Assembly: GCA_947561395.2 (NCBI GenBank)
Contig: OX387183.1
Location: 27,516,853 to 27,580,852 of the forward strand
Origin: Buxus sempervirens
Lineage: Eukaryota; Streptophyta; Magnoliopsida; Buxales; Buxaceae
DNA length: 64,000 bases
Direction: 5' to 3'
Shown one piece after another: positions 54,403 to 64,000 of the stretch. Within the stretch, counting starts at the first letter, position 1. Every line of letters begins with the position of its first letter. The notes under the pieces are model-generated. The model saw nothing but the letters and a program-made list of their open reading frames with translations, did no database searches and was not told the DNA's origin. The position numbers and the translations under genes are program-made.

Positions 54403-55781
54403 TAGGGGTGTAAACGGGTCGGATTCGGATTGGATCAATTCGAATCCGATTATTTACTAGGATATTCGTATTCGATTAAATATCCGATGGATATTGCATA
54501 TATGATATTGAATTCAAATTCGACTGGAGTTTTGATTTCCGTATTCAAATCGATTAGTATTCGGATTCGATGAATAATCCGAAAATCCGACTAAATTAAG
54601 ATCCTTGACCAAAACAAAAAAATAAATTGAAGGAAGATAAAGAGGGAAGCATATCCAAAATAATACACCTCAAACTGCAAGTGGGGACAGGTAGAATTAC
54701 GAGAAGAAGACATGAAAAATAAAATAAAAAATTAAGAACAGATAAAGAGATGGACTGGACTATTTGAAGTAAAATAAAGGAAATTGCAAAGGAAGAACAA
54801 ATGAGAATTTGTTGAATAGAAAAGAAACAAAAACGCAGAAAGAAAACCTACCCTGAACTAGAGAAAAACCACATTTCGTGAAAAACCAAGCCACTGATGA
54901 TAAGATAGCCAAAAAAAAGATGACATCTGAATCAATTAAAAACCAAAGAACCCCAATAAAACGGCAGTTAGCTTATCCTGAAAAGATCAATTGATAAGAA
55001 AATTTTGATAAAGGGGGGATGAAGAAATGCTCAAACAAAAATCCACTGAAACTGTCATAGATATTCTCATTTTTTTAATGGATGTCCAAGAGAACAACAC
55101 TTGAAAGAATATATTCCTTAGAACAGATGGGGGTCCATCATCCATGGACTCTTGTAATCATCATGTGATGAGCTTTGATTAAGGGAGAGATAGAGATTGC
55201 TGGAGGTAACCACTAGCCAGCAACAAGGAATGTCGTCCCACGGTGAGCTTGTTTGCAAATAATCCAAAAGATGCTCATAGTGAAGGTGAACGATGGAAGA
55301 GAAGAAACCCTTAAAACCCAAAAACCCCTTTTCCTCTTTTCTCAGTTTCTTCTACGAGCATATGGCAAATCCCCTTGAGAAGGCACCTCCTTGCGAAACC
55401 AAGACCTGGTAGCTGGTAATCGAAATGATCATGCTAAAGGAAATGTAGGTGAGCAATAATAATGAAAGAGATTTCTTCTACAGCAGCAGATGAAAGAGGT
55501 GTTGAACCCTTTAGGGTTACAAGGTTAAATACAAGATGTTAAAATTACTTAACCATCCTCAACAATCTAACAAATTTACTAAAATATACATAATATAATC
55601 GGATTTGGATCTTAATCGGGCGGATATAGCCCTAATTCGAATCCAATTATAAACGGATCCAATTTTCAGATCCGAATTCGACCAAACGGAGCATTTAATA
55701 GGTAAAAAATCCAATTAAATTGGATTATTTAATCGAATACGGGCGGTAAACGAATTAGGATCCGACCCATTGACAACCCTA
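54403..55781. mobile_element. hAT-like MITE nested in hAT J
   Basis: Ends TAGGGGTGTAAACGGGTCGG and, reverse-complemented at the right, TAGGGTTGTCAATGGGTCGG. Flanked by GTGCCAAC (54395-54402) and ATGCCAAC (55782-55789), an 8-bp duplication with one difference. It lies just after the J transposase gene. No coding sequence recognised. Repeated ATTCG(A/G)AT and CGGATCC/GGATCCG-like motifs near both ends. Confidence 0.85.
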
Positions 55782-56234
55782 ATGCCAACCTAGTTGGGAC
55801 GTGTTGTGCTCATATTATAGTGATGTAGTGTTATTTGTGCAAGTATATTATGTATTGTTGTATTTGCAAAGTTGTACTTGTACTTGTAATAATTAATTTA
55901 TTCAAAAATTTTTAAGCAAAATCTATCCCAGTATGTGTAAGACAATTTTGTAAATAAGTGAATAATAAACATAATTTTCAGAATTTTTTTTTTTTACGGT
56001 TTTTTACTATTTTTCCCATTTTAACATTTTCTTTTGCAAAAAAAATACCCAGGCTTGCGAGCAGCCCGCCAGGCCTGGCATGGCTAATGGCCCGGCACGA
56101 CACGACCCGTTCTCCAGGCAGGCCATGCCGTGCTCGGCCTGAGGCCTGCCAGGCATGTGCTAAATGGGCCTATGCTGTGCCAGGCTGGCTCGTTTAGCAA
56201 CCCTATTTTTTTATATAAGGTTATTACATGCAGG

Positions 56235-56638
56235 CAAGGTTTCTAGTTTCAATGCCGGTGGGTGTGCCGCCCACTGGCGAAAACGAAATTTCGATGGCAC
56301 GCCGGCGGCGTGCCACCGAAATGAGGAAAAAATAAAAAGGCAAAAAATAGGCAAAAAAATTGATTTTTTTGGATTTTGGGGAAATTTCGGCGGCACGCCG
56401 CCCCATTTCATCATTAAAAAATAATTTTTTTTCTGTTTTGCCCGTTTCATTCCGTTTTGCTAGGCATGTCGCTCCGTTTCAGTGACAAATCGTCGAAATT
56501 TCGGTGAGTCATCAGCGATGCGCCCAGAGCGATTTCCCCTGGTGAAACGCATCACCGGGGGTCCAAAACCGGCGTGCCACCGAAATTGTAAATCACCGGG
56601 GATCCAAAACCGACATGCCGCCAAAATTGTAAACCTTG
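56235..56638. mobile_element. 404-bp hAT MITE related to the 6.3-kb hAT
   Basis: Starts CAAGGTTTCTAGTTTC and ends ATTGTAAACCTTG, the same terminal sequence as the hAT at 29454-35792, including the inner CGCC(G)GGGGTCC and (C/A)CCGAAATT motifs. Flanked by CATGCAGG (56227-56234) and CATCCAGG (56639-56646), an 8-bp duplication with one change. No coding sequence; non-autonomous. Confidence 0.88.
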
Positions 56639-56646
56639 CATCCAGG

Positions 56647-59112
56647 ACAGCCCGGTAGATAATTTAACTAGTATATAATTTAAGCCCTTCTTGTGTGTGT
56701 ATATATATATATACACGTGCCCCACCCAACCTAAATGAGAGGAACAGGGCTCCTGCCTCATGTTTCCTTTTTTCTTCATTTTCCTAGTCCAACTCTTAGC
56801 AGAACGAAGCACCGTAGGAGAAGCTCTTCCGCCGCCGACCTTTTTTGCCCGGAGAACACAGTGAAAGGTACGCCTTATAACATCTTTCTTCCGTTCTCTC
56901 ATCTCTATATATCTCTCTTTTTTTCCTTTTTTTCTTCCTCGGCTTTGACTCTCTTCTTCCTCCTCGTAGGCACGATGAACGTCTTCGACGAAGGTAGCTC
57001 GGGGAGCCTCGTGTTTTCTTCCTCCTCCTAGGGCACGAAGAACGTCTTCCTCCTCCTAGAGCACGCCTACGACTGATTCTGCAAAGCATTGTTCGTTCTC
57101 TTTGAACTGCTCTCCAGCCATCTAGGTTTCTGAGGCTTTACGGAAAATATCATAGGAAGAACTATTGCTGCAGTCTGGTGAGAAGGAGGTCAGATCTCCA
57201 TTTAACGGTTCGTTCATTTCTTATTTTTTATTTTTATTTTCTGTTGGGTTTACGAATTCCTTCTTTGATTCAGTATTTCTTTTTTTTACTTGATGGGTAA
57301 TGATAGCTTTGTAATCTTTGCTGCTGCTATACTGAGGAGATCATTGCTTCTTCTGGGTGTTTGGTAATTGAAGTGTTTGATAATTGATTGGAATGATTGA
57401 TCGGTGGTCTTTGTTATCGTTCCAATATTGAGTTTGGTTAAGGGGGATTGGTGCCAAGAGTTTATCAATTTCTCTTGCCATGTTTGTTTCTATTTCCGAT
57501 TGATAGGATGCACTAGAACCCCTGGATGGTCGCTCTTACTGCAAGATTTAAATTGCCAGCGATTATTGGCACTAAAAGTTGGGAGTCCTTCCCCCAATCA
57601 CGTGTTCTCGTTTTTCTTATTCTGAATGCCAGCTACTTTGTTCACTGAACCAATTGAGTTCTAAATCCTCAACTCCCTTTTTGTCCCTTTTTACGTAACT
57701 CAGTCACAGCTTGCAGCAACTCTCTGTATCTCTCCTTTGGTCCCTGTATTTTATTTACTTTGAGTTGAGATAAATCTAGATTAAGCAGGCTGTGATGTCT
57801 GTGGTTTTATTTCAGAAGCCTGATATATGCTTTTATAAGAGAGCAAAAATGCTATGGAAGCAAAGGATTTAAAATTCGCATGGAAAGTAAGCTCTCAAGC
57901 CACTTTAGTTCCTAGGGGAGCTGTTTTTAGTTGCATTTGTATAAGAAAAGGAAAAAGAATAAAATTCTAAAACATTTTCTTGGAAACTTTTCTTGGAAAC
58001 TTTTCTTCCAGAAAACATTTTCCACCGGAAAATATTCTGGTGAAACGAACCGAGCCTTTACTTTTCTGGAGATTCCGCACGGTATGTTCAGCATGCCGTG
58101 CGGAACTTGACGATTTTGACGACACCTCCTATGTGTTTTCGAAATCACTAAATTCCTACTGGCCGCCGGTCAAATGCAAAGGGGGTTTTAACCCAGACGA
58201 TATCTGATGTATTCCGTTTCGGAATCCTCCGGGATAGATGAAACAGACTCTAATGTTTTTTTAAATGGTTTTTTTTAAAGTTTTTCTACAGCAATAGATG
58301 AGGATATTGTGGCATTTTTTTAATGTGAAGATCTTGCATGTCATGTGTTTGATAAAATGCACATATGTGGGTATACTATGTTAGTGTGTGTTATCTTCTT
58401 TGTTGTCTTGCTCTCTACAATTTTGAATAATGATATTGCTGAAATTCTAATATATGGACTCAGTTATTGAACAATGAAGGGACTATTTGTATGCTATCTG
58501 TGCTAGAACACCCTATAATTAACTGTAGGATAATAGTTTTCAGCACCTACAGGTTAATCCAAACCTTACAGGCCACATAGAGTTGATGTTGCATTGACTA
58601 CATGGAAAAATTCATGTTAATGGTCATCCATTTCATGGATGTTGACTGGTTTTGTAGGGAAACTACAGTACGTTGGGTTGTTAACTTGTTATTAAGGATT
58701 GAATAATCTGATTGAAAGATCGAAGGGTTTTGATAGTATGGAAATTGTTTGAGTTCCATTGTAAAAATATGGAGTTGGAATCACTTATCCTATGGTATCT
58801 CATTGAAAGCATGTTGCTATTTTGTCTTTATGCTGTGAGATTGACAAGAGAGGTTTGACGCCATGGACATCACTCGAGGGAGGAATGGCTACTTCATAGA
58901 TCCATGCATGAATAGTTATGCTTCTAGTTATTTTTTGTAATAACTTGTTGGAATAAACTCCACCACATGACAGGTTCTTGGAATTGAATCCACTTTCTTT
59001 ATAACTATTTCCTTCAACCTAATGTTCAACACATTTAGAAAATAAATTTACTCTGGTAGTTGGATTACTTTCTAGATTTCTTCATTTTGTACTTGTTTTA
59101 TTCTATGGGTAT
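56647..59112 (+). promoter_or_regulatory. Upstream region of the host gene, possible leader exons
   Basis: No protein-coding frame recognised. A (TA)n run at 56700-56713 is followed by a CT-rich stretch (56750-57060) in which GCACGA(T/A)GAACGTCTTC occurs twice, flanked by GTACG and CTCGTAG/CTCCTAG sequences that resemble intron edges. It may be the 5' leader of NOP2 or of another transcript; RNA evidence would be needed. Near 57970-58030 there is an imperfect inverted repeat GGAAAA(C/A)TTTTC / GGAAAAT of MITE type. Confidence 0.25.
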
Positions 59113-59310
59113 TTGGTTGTATGGATTTTGCTTCCCAGTATAAGTTTCGTACTAGTTGTATGGATTGTGCCTCCCAGTATAGGTTCATTACTGGTTGTAT
59201 GGAGTGTGCCTCCCGGTATAGATTCACCATTGGTTGTATGTATATGTGCCTCCCAATATAGGCTCGCTATTGGTTTTATGGATAGGTTCCTCCCAGTAGC
59301 TGAGAGTCAC
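59113..59310 (+). repeat. 39-bp tandem repeats, five units
   Basis: GGTTGTATGGAT followed by TGCCTCCCAGTATAGG recurs at 59116, 59155, 59194, 59233 and 59273. The period is 39 bp, a multiple of three, so one frame reads through as 13-residue repeats (VVWIVPPSIGSLL). No sign that it is translated. Confidence 0.88.
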
Positions 59311-60150
59311 TAGTTGAATTTATAATTTCTTCTAGTGGAGTAGAATCTTTGGCTGAATGGTAAAGGTCCCAGAGAATCTACCAGTGGTTGAATGGAAAGT
59401 AACACATGGTAAATGGATCACAAATAAGTGAAATTATCATAATGCAGATATTGTATGGTATGAAAATGCGTATGCTCATCTTTTGTTCCCTCTCACATAT
59501 TTAGAATTTATAATTATTCAGTGCTATTGTTTATTATTAAGGTGTGTATTTAATGCAGCATATTTGTATTTTACCATGATACCTGCTTTTCTTTATTTAC
59601 TTATGCTTGTAAACATGATATCATGGTAGGAATGCTTTATGTATGGTTACCATATATTGGGCACATTCACATTTATAGGAATGGCAAAATAATTTATCAT
59701 GACCCCTAGATTGTGCACTCACATGAATAGTAATGGCAGATGGCAAGACTTCCTTACCGGCACTAGTGCTCACCCCACGACTTAACATTTTACAGGTCAG
59801 CAGATAAGGCAAGCAAAGAAGTAAGCTCGTGATAGGAATTTTTCTTTTGTTATTAGTTTCCGTTATAAGGTAGTGAGACCAAGGGGTCGTTTGGTAGGGT
59901 TTGTGGATTCTGGATTCTAGCAGAATCCACAATCCAAGGCCCAATAAAGACATTTGGTATAGATTATAATATTAGATTCTACAATCAGATGTTAAAATCA
60001 AGTCAAAAATCACAATCCATAAAAAGATGGTTTCTAGAGATTTTGCTCCTCAGTTGTATAAGCCTCAAATCGGGATTGAAGGTGGTTTTACTCGACCTCG
60101 ACATTTCCTCTTGCCATCGTCAAGCTCGTCGCCTTCCCCTGGGAACTGCT

Positions 60151-60384
60151 GCAACAGGTACTCCTCTCTCTCTTCCAATCCACCTCTCCTTCCCGCTCCC
60201 TCTTCCTCCTGCTCTCTCTCCCGCTACCTTTCTATCCCTCTTGCTCCCTTTCCCTCTCCCCTCCCTCCCTCCTGCTCCCTCTCCTCTCTCTCTCTTTCCC
60301 TCTCCCTCCCTCCCTCTCGCTCCCACTCCCACTCTCTCTCTCTCTCTTTCCCTCTCCCTCCCTCCCTCCCTCTCACTCCCACTC

Positions 60385-60416
<32 letters not shown>

Positions 60417-60417
60417 T
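60151..60417 (+). repeat. Polypyrimidine (CTCCCT/CTCT)n tract
   Basis: Nearly pure C/T on the plus strand for about 265 bp. The Ser/Pro/Leu-rich frames and Glu/Arg-rich frame across it are products of the repeat and not genes. Confidence 0.95.
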
Positions 60418-60431
60418 GTGTGACCCTTCAA

Positions 60432-60720
60432 GGTTGCTATCACCAACGATCCTGTGGGCTACCCTAATGGCTACTCTGGTGCTGATGTGGCATCTCCCCA
60501 AAAGCCCTAAAATGCTCCTTTTGTTGTCTCAGCTCCAACCACTCCAACTGCCTCAAAATACGCCTACAACGGCAACACCCATATGCCTTTTGAAACCCCT
60601 TGTTTACAACCATGCCCCTAAACTTCTTCTCTGCTTCACTGTACCTCCCCAACCCAGCCAACCCTTTATCGCCAGCACCAGCAAGCTCGGGTGGTGGTCG
60701 CCATCGCCTACTTTGAACCA
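60432..60720 (+). pseudogene. Possible captured gene fragment, unidentified
   Basis: One frame reads [20 protein letters not shown], then SPQKP*, then [19 protein letters not shown] followed by NGNTHMPFETPCLQPCP, with two in-frame stops. The amino-acid composition looks like protein while its surroundings do not, and it lies between TIR-like ends. I do not recognise the protein. It could also be chance. Confidence 0.3.
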
Positions 60721-61399
60721 ATGTCCTGTCTGCAGATTTGTTGGTGAATTGACTGAAGACCTATCCAAGTTACTTTATGCTCTACATTTCTGTCTGGTGG
60801 ATATTATGTGTTGAACTCTGCCTATACTTCCTGAAGATTGGGTGAATTAGCTACTGGTGGAGAGCAGCTGTTGTTACCTGTGATATCAGCTTCCTTTGCA
60901 GTAGCTCCTAAAGCTGAATCATAGATGAATCAATGATCAAATTGCTGGAAAGACAACGACCTTAGGAGCCAATTGTCATACCGCAGCCAAGTTTTATCAA
61001 CTCTAGAAACTGGGGTATCCAAATAGGATGCTGGATTTTAATCATCAAAATCAAATTATAAAATCTATGATAGCAAAACAGGATTCTGGATTTGAAAAAT
61101 CAACAATAAGAATCTCGTTTTTTAAAATCCAGATTACAGTCCACAATCTAGAAACCAAAAACCCTACCAAAGGATGCCCAAATCTTACATTGAGATGTGA
61201 TTATATTTGATTGGTCAATTGAACCCTTTAATGTTAACCTGTATTTAATGCTAATGTGTTTTAATGCTATTTGTCATTTATTTAATTTGTCTATGCACAA
61301 GGTTGTGATCCGATCTTCAATACATTAGAATTTGGGTCATTACACACTCTCTCTCTATTAATCTATGGGCATTATACTTTATTTTATTCTCCAGCTTCA

Positions 61400-63065
61400 A
61401 TGGTGGCAGCTCCATTTAGTAGGAAAAAGGGCTGGAAGCTGCAGAACGCTCCGCCTAACAAGAAGCAAAAGAAGGAGTTTACCTTTACGAAACCTTTGAA
61501 AGAACTCGACCTTCTAGAGGATTCTAACAGTGCTGATGAAGAACGGCAACATGAAGAATTTGAAGATGAAACAGAAGAGGAAGAAGGAGGAAACAATTCT
61601 GGTTCTGAACTTTCTTCTGATGGAGATGATCCTTTTGCTGAAGATTTCCTACAAGGAGGGGATGAAGACGATGAAGGTAGTTCGTTGATCAGCTTTTTGT
61701 TTTGGCATTTATCATTTCTGGGGTGTTTTTGAATTGCGTTTTGTTGTGCATCTACTTTTGCAGAGAAGGGTTCAGACTCAGATGTGTCAGACATCGAGCA
61801 GAAGTCTAGAGCTATTGATGAAGAAAGGGCTAGAGAGGAAGAGGAGGCAGGGGCCGAGTTACATCTCAACATTAAAGAAGAATCTGACGAGTTCAGATTG
61901 CCAACAAAAGAGGTATACATTTTTTTTTCACTTAGTTCATTCAAAGTACATTCTTTGTCCATTAAAAATTGAATTTATTGTTTCTTTCTTTCTCAATAAG
62001 CTTAGGAACTTGAAGAAGAGGCTCGTCAACCCCCTGATCTTCCAAATCTTCAACGCAGAATAAAAGAGAGTGGGTGACAGTTTCTTTGGAATTTTATTCC
62101 TTTATTTGTTCATCATTTATTTTTCTTTGACTAATTTTTTCAATCCAATTATTTAGTTTATAAACATCTTGATGCTATGTTTTCTATTATTAGTTGTTCG
62201 GGTTCTTTTGAACTTTAAATCTTTGAGGCAAGAAGGGTTGATGAGGAAGGATTACACTGAGCAGCTTAAGATCGATTTGGGTTCTTATTATGGTTACAAT
62301 GAATTCCTGATTGGGGTTTTGGTGGAGGTAATGCATTTGATTGAAATATTAGTCACTCCCTATGCAGCTGGTATTTTTTGAAACTTTCAGCATTTTAATG
62401 TCATTCTAGCTCTTTGAACTGTCATTTTTTCTTATCTTCTTTCAGATGTTTCCAGTTGCTGAACTTGTTGAGCTTATTGAAGCTTTTGAAAAGCCTCGGC
62501 CTATTTGCCTGCGGACAAATACACTAAAGGTAAATTTTTTATTTTTCTGAGGAAAGATATGGTGCTCCCTTGATTTATGGCCTTCCTTTGACCGACAATC
62601 GCTTTGGTCAATAGAATATGTCTTAATAGAAAACTTACTTTGATGGTTGTGCACAGACTCGAAGACGTGATCTGGCTGATGTTTTATTGAACAGAGGAGT
62701 AAACTTGGATCCATTAAGCAAGTGGTCGAAGGTAAAATCTGTTATTTTGTGTACTTTTCATTGATTATTTTGTTATTAATAATTTTATGTAAGTACATAA
62801 TGTTGGCAGGTTGGCTTGGTAGTTTATGATTCACAAGTGCCCATTGGTGCGACTCCTGAATATATGGCTGGCTATTACATGGTAGTTATTGTTTTTGAAA
62901 TGCTTGGCCTGGAAATTTTGTTCTTTTCACGTATTTTTTGGTTGATTTTTTTTTGGCTTACTTAAAGAATTCTGATTATACATTTTAACAGCTGCAAAGT
63001 GCAAGCTCCTTTTTGCCAGTTATGGCTCTTGCCCCACAAGAAAAGGAAAGGATTGTGGATATGGC
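61400..63065 (+). CDS. NOP2: NOP2-type 25S rRNA m5C methyltransferase, exons 1-8 (3' end outside window)
   Basis: Nucleolar S-adenosylmethionine-dependent methyltransferase that makes 5-methylcytosine in large-subunit rRNA and is needed for 60S assembly (Arabidopsis NOP2A/OLI2). Exons with GT..AG edges that keep frame: 61400-61676, 61764-61912, 62006-62069, 62194-62327, 62446-62529, 62657-62731, 62810-62881, 62992-63065 (929 bases). Residues 1-32 are basic ([17 protein letters not shown]), like a nucleolar signal. An acidic part follows ([26 protein letters not shown]), then the family signature [69 protein letters not shown] and [20 protein letters not shown]. The start at 61400 is the first ATG of the open frame, preceded by a TTATTCTCCAG that could also be a splice acceptor. 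The SAM-binding motif and catalytic cysteines lie beyond exon 8, outside this window. Confidence 0.93.
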
Positions 63066-63673
63066 GTAAGTTCTTTAGCCTTTTCATTTGAAAAATTTTT
63101 TGGTAGTATTCTGTTTTTGACCTTTCTTTAATTAACTTACACAAGATCTAGTTCCAATACTTGCCTTATTTAGATGCATTTCATTAATAAAAAATAGAAC
63201 ATTAGATTTTTTTTCTCCATTAATTCTCTATTTGTTCTACTGGAAATGGAGTAAAAATTTTTTCTGAGATCTTAACATTTTTCTTTTGTTTGTTTTAATG
63301 GAAAATTTAAATTAAAGGAAATTATTTTCCAAATCTCTTGCAAGTGAGAGGAAAATAATTTCTACCAAAATAATGGTGGAAGTTATTTTCCATAAGAAAG
63401 GATGCTCGATTTGAGGAGTTGAATCTCCTCAGAAATCTTTGAAACTCTTTCATTATATTCTATGGTCTGCTAGGGTCAAATATTTGAAACAAAGTTGCCG
63501 GTAGCTGGAGATGGTCCACTGGGGTTAGAGGAGTGTCTGAGAATTGAGATCAATTGACAATAGATAGAAGTTGGTTCGCTGGAAATCCAAGGAATCAAAC
63601 ATGGAAGATGAAGAGAAAAAATCTCATGCTCGACGAGGTTGTTGGGATTGGGATATGCTTTGCCAATTACCAA

Positions 63674-63725
<52 letters not shown>

Positions 63726-64000
63726 CATAACTTCATGACGGATCATCAGAGAGAGAGAGAGAGAGGGGCGGAGCATAACTTCACGACGGATTAGAGTCGA
63801 AGTGTTGAACATGTTTTTTTAATTAAAAGAAAAACATATATAAAGGAACTTGTCTCACATAAGGAATAGATATGCCACATGTTAAAAAAAAAAACTGGAC
63901 AAGTCACACTGAATAAAAAAAAAAGGAATGGGGTTGGGCACATGATAAAAGAGGAGAGAGAATAAGAAGGAAAAAAAAAATCAAGGGATGATTGTTGAGG
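63066..64000 (+). other. NOP2 intron 8, beginning (continues past the window)
   Basis: Opens GTAAGT after the split codon of DMA. At least 935 bp, much longer than the seven earlier introns (78-128 bp). It contains an inverted repeat GAAATTATTTTCC/GGAAAATAATTTC (63318-63362) and two (GA)n runs (63675-63717, 63750-63766), each followed by a copy of GGGGC(A/G)GAGCATAACTTCA. It looks like an insertion into the intron. No coding sequence. Confidence 0.7.
63675..63790 (+). repeat. (GA)n microsatellites with a duplicated flank
   Basis: About 20 GA units, then GGGGCAGAGCATAACTTCAT; again about 9 GA units followed by GGGGCGGAGCATAACTTCAC. A tandem duplication of roughly 60 bp including the GA run. 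Confidence 0.9.

Larger units (their letters stand above)
51277..56205 (+). mobile_element. hAT transposon J (4.9 kb), decayed
   Basis: The left end is CAAGGTTGCTAATCGGGC and the right end, reverse-complemented, TAGGGTTGCTAAACGAGC. Flanks CTTTTATA (51269-51276) and TTTTTATA within 56206-56215 are compatible with an 8-bp duplication. Both subterminal regions (51300-51490, 56050-56200) are rich in GGCCCG/CGGGCC and GGCATG, as expected of transposase-binding sites. A transposase pseudogene lies on the plus strand, and a 1.4-kb MITE is inserted after it. Confidence 0.8.
59890..61175. mobile_element. Possible TIR element carrying captured sequence
   Basis: The left end reads GGGTCGTTTGGTAGGGTTTG and the right end, reverse-complemented, GGGCATCCTTTGGTAGGG then TTTTTGG; both ends contain (T)TTGGTAGGGTTT and a diverged ATTCTGGATT/ATCTGGATT block. 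A target-site duplication is not evident. The interior holds a long CT tract (60151-60417) followed by a GC-richer stretch (60430-60760) that reads like decayed coding sequence. Confidence 0.5.

Noticed and set aside
60027..60467. Ser/Pro/Leu-rich and Glu/Arg-rich open frames
   Set aside because: Created by the polypyrimidine tract; several frames on both strands are open at once, which is the mark of a simple repeat.

Overview
This window is nuclear DNA from a flowering plant. About nine tenths of it is transposable elements and their remains, with the start of one recognisable host gene at the right edge. The species cannot be told from the sequence. The plant assignment rests on Tat/Ogre-type Ty3-Gypsy retrotransposons with two RNase H domains, hAT transposons of plant type, a 5S-rRNA-derived repeat of the kind found in plant Cassandra elements, and a NOP2 gene with plant-style exons and U/T-rich introns.

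Layout: (1) 1-19660 is one large Gypsy element (element A) on the minus strand. The left edge of the window cuts its 3' LTR (1-1459). A long 3' non-coding region (1460-3650) follows, then integrase, the two RNases H and RT (3654-7625), protease with a G-patch (7481-10681), gag (10663-11943), two tandem-repeat blocks (12135-13265), ORF1 (13608-15115), a leader, a tRNA-Arg-type primer-binding site (16561-16581) and the 5' LTR (16585-19660). (2) 20640-27612 plus 37148-37247 is element B, a relative in the same orientation. It keeps its 3' LTR (20640-24584) and the C-terminal half of integrase. (3) Element C, a solo LTR of the same superfamily (27613-37147, plus strand), sits inside B's integrase with a GGGTG target-site duplication. 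A 6.3-kb hAT transposon (29454-35792, 8-bp duplication GTGCGCTG) is inserted in C, and a 5S-derived repeat (29549-29916) is inserted in the hAT. (4) 37248-38849 is a truncated LTR of another Gypsy type (D). 40913-42962 is a solo LTR of that type (F, duplication AAGCC) lying in an old Tat-like LTR remnant (E, about 39450-43614), followed by a foldback MITE. (5) 45598-48169 is another solo Tat-like LTR (G). (6) 48170-51276 is AT-rich non-coding DNA with a direct duplication and a foldback MITE. (7) 51277-56205 is a second, heavily decayed hAT (J) that carries its own nested MITE (54403-55781); a 404-bp hAT MITE follows at 56235-56638. (8) 56640-61399 is the region upstream of the host gene. (9) 61400-63065 holds the first eight exons of NOP2, the nucleolar rRNA m5C methyltransferase; its catalytic half lies beyond the window.

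The most interesting pattern is in the LTRs of A, B, C and G. Each has a similar promoter layout: a block of 148-bp tandem repeats, a pair of G-box (CACGTG) sites, then short GC-rich palindromes directly upstream of a TATA box. A, C and G have a second palindrome zone about 0.65-1.06 kb downstream, inside the predicted transcript. The palindrome sequence differs from element to element but is related within each LTR: TATCCGGC/GCCGGATA in A, AGCTCGCGC-type in C, CCGCACTT/AAGTGCGG in G. This looks like a conserved structural role with a private, fast-changing sequence.
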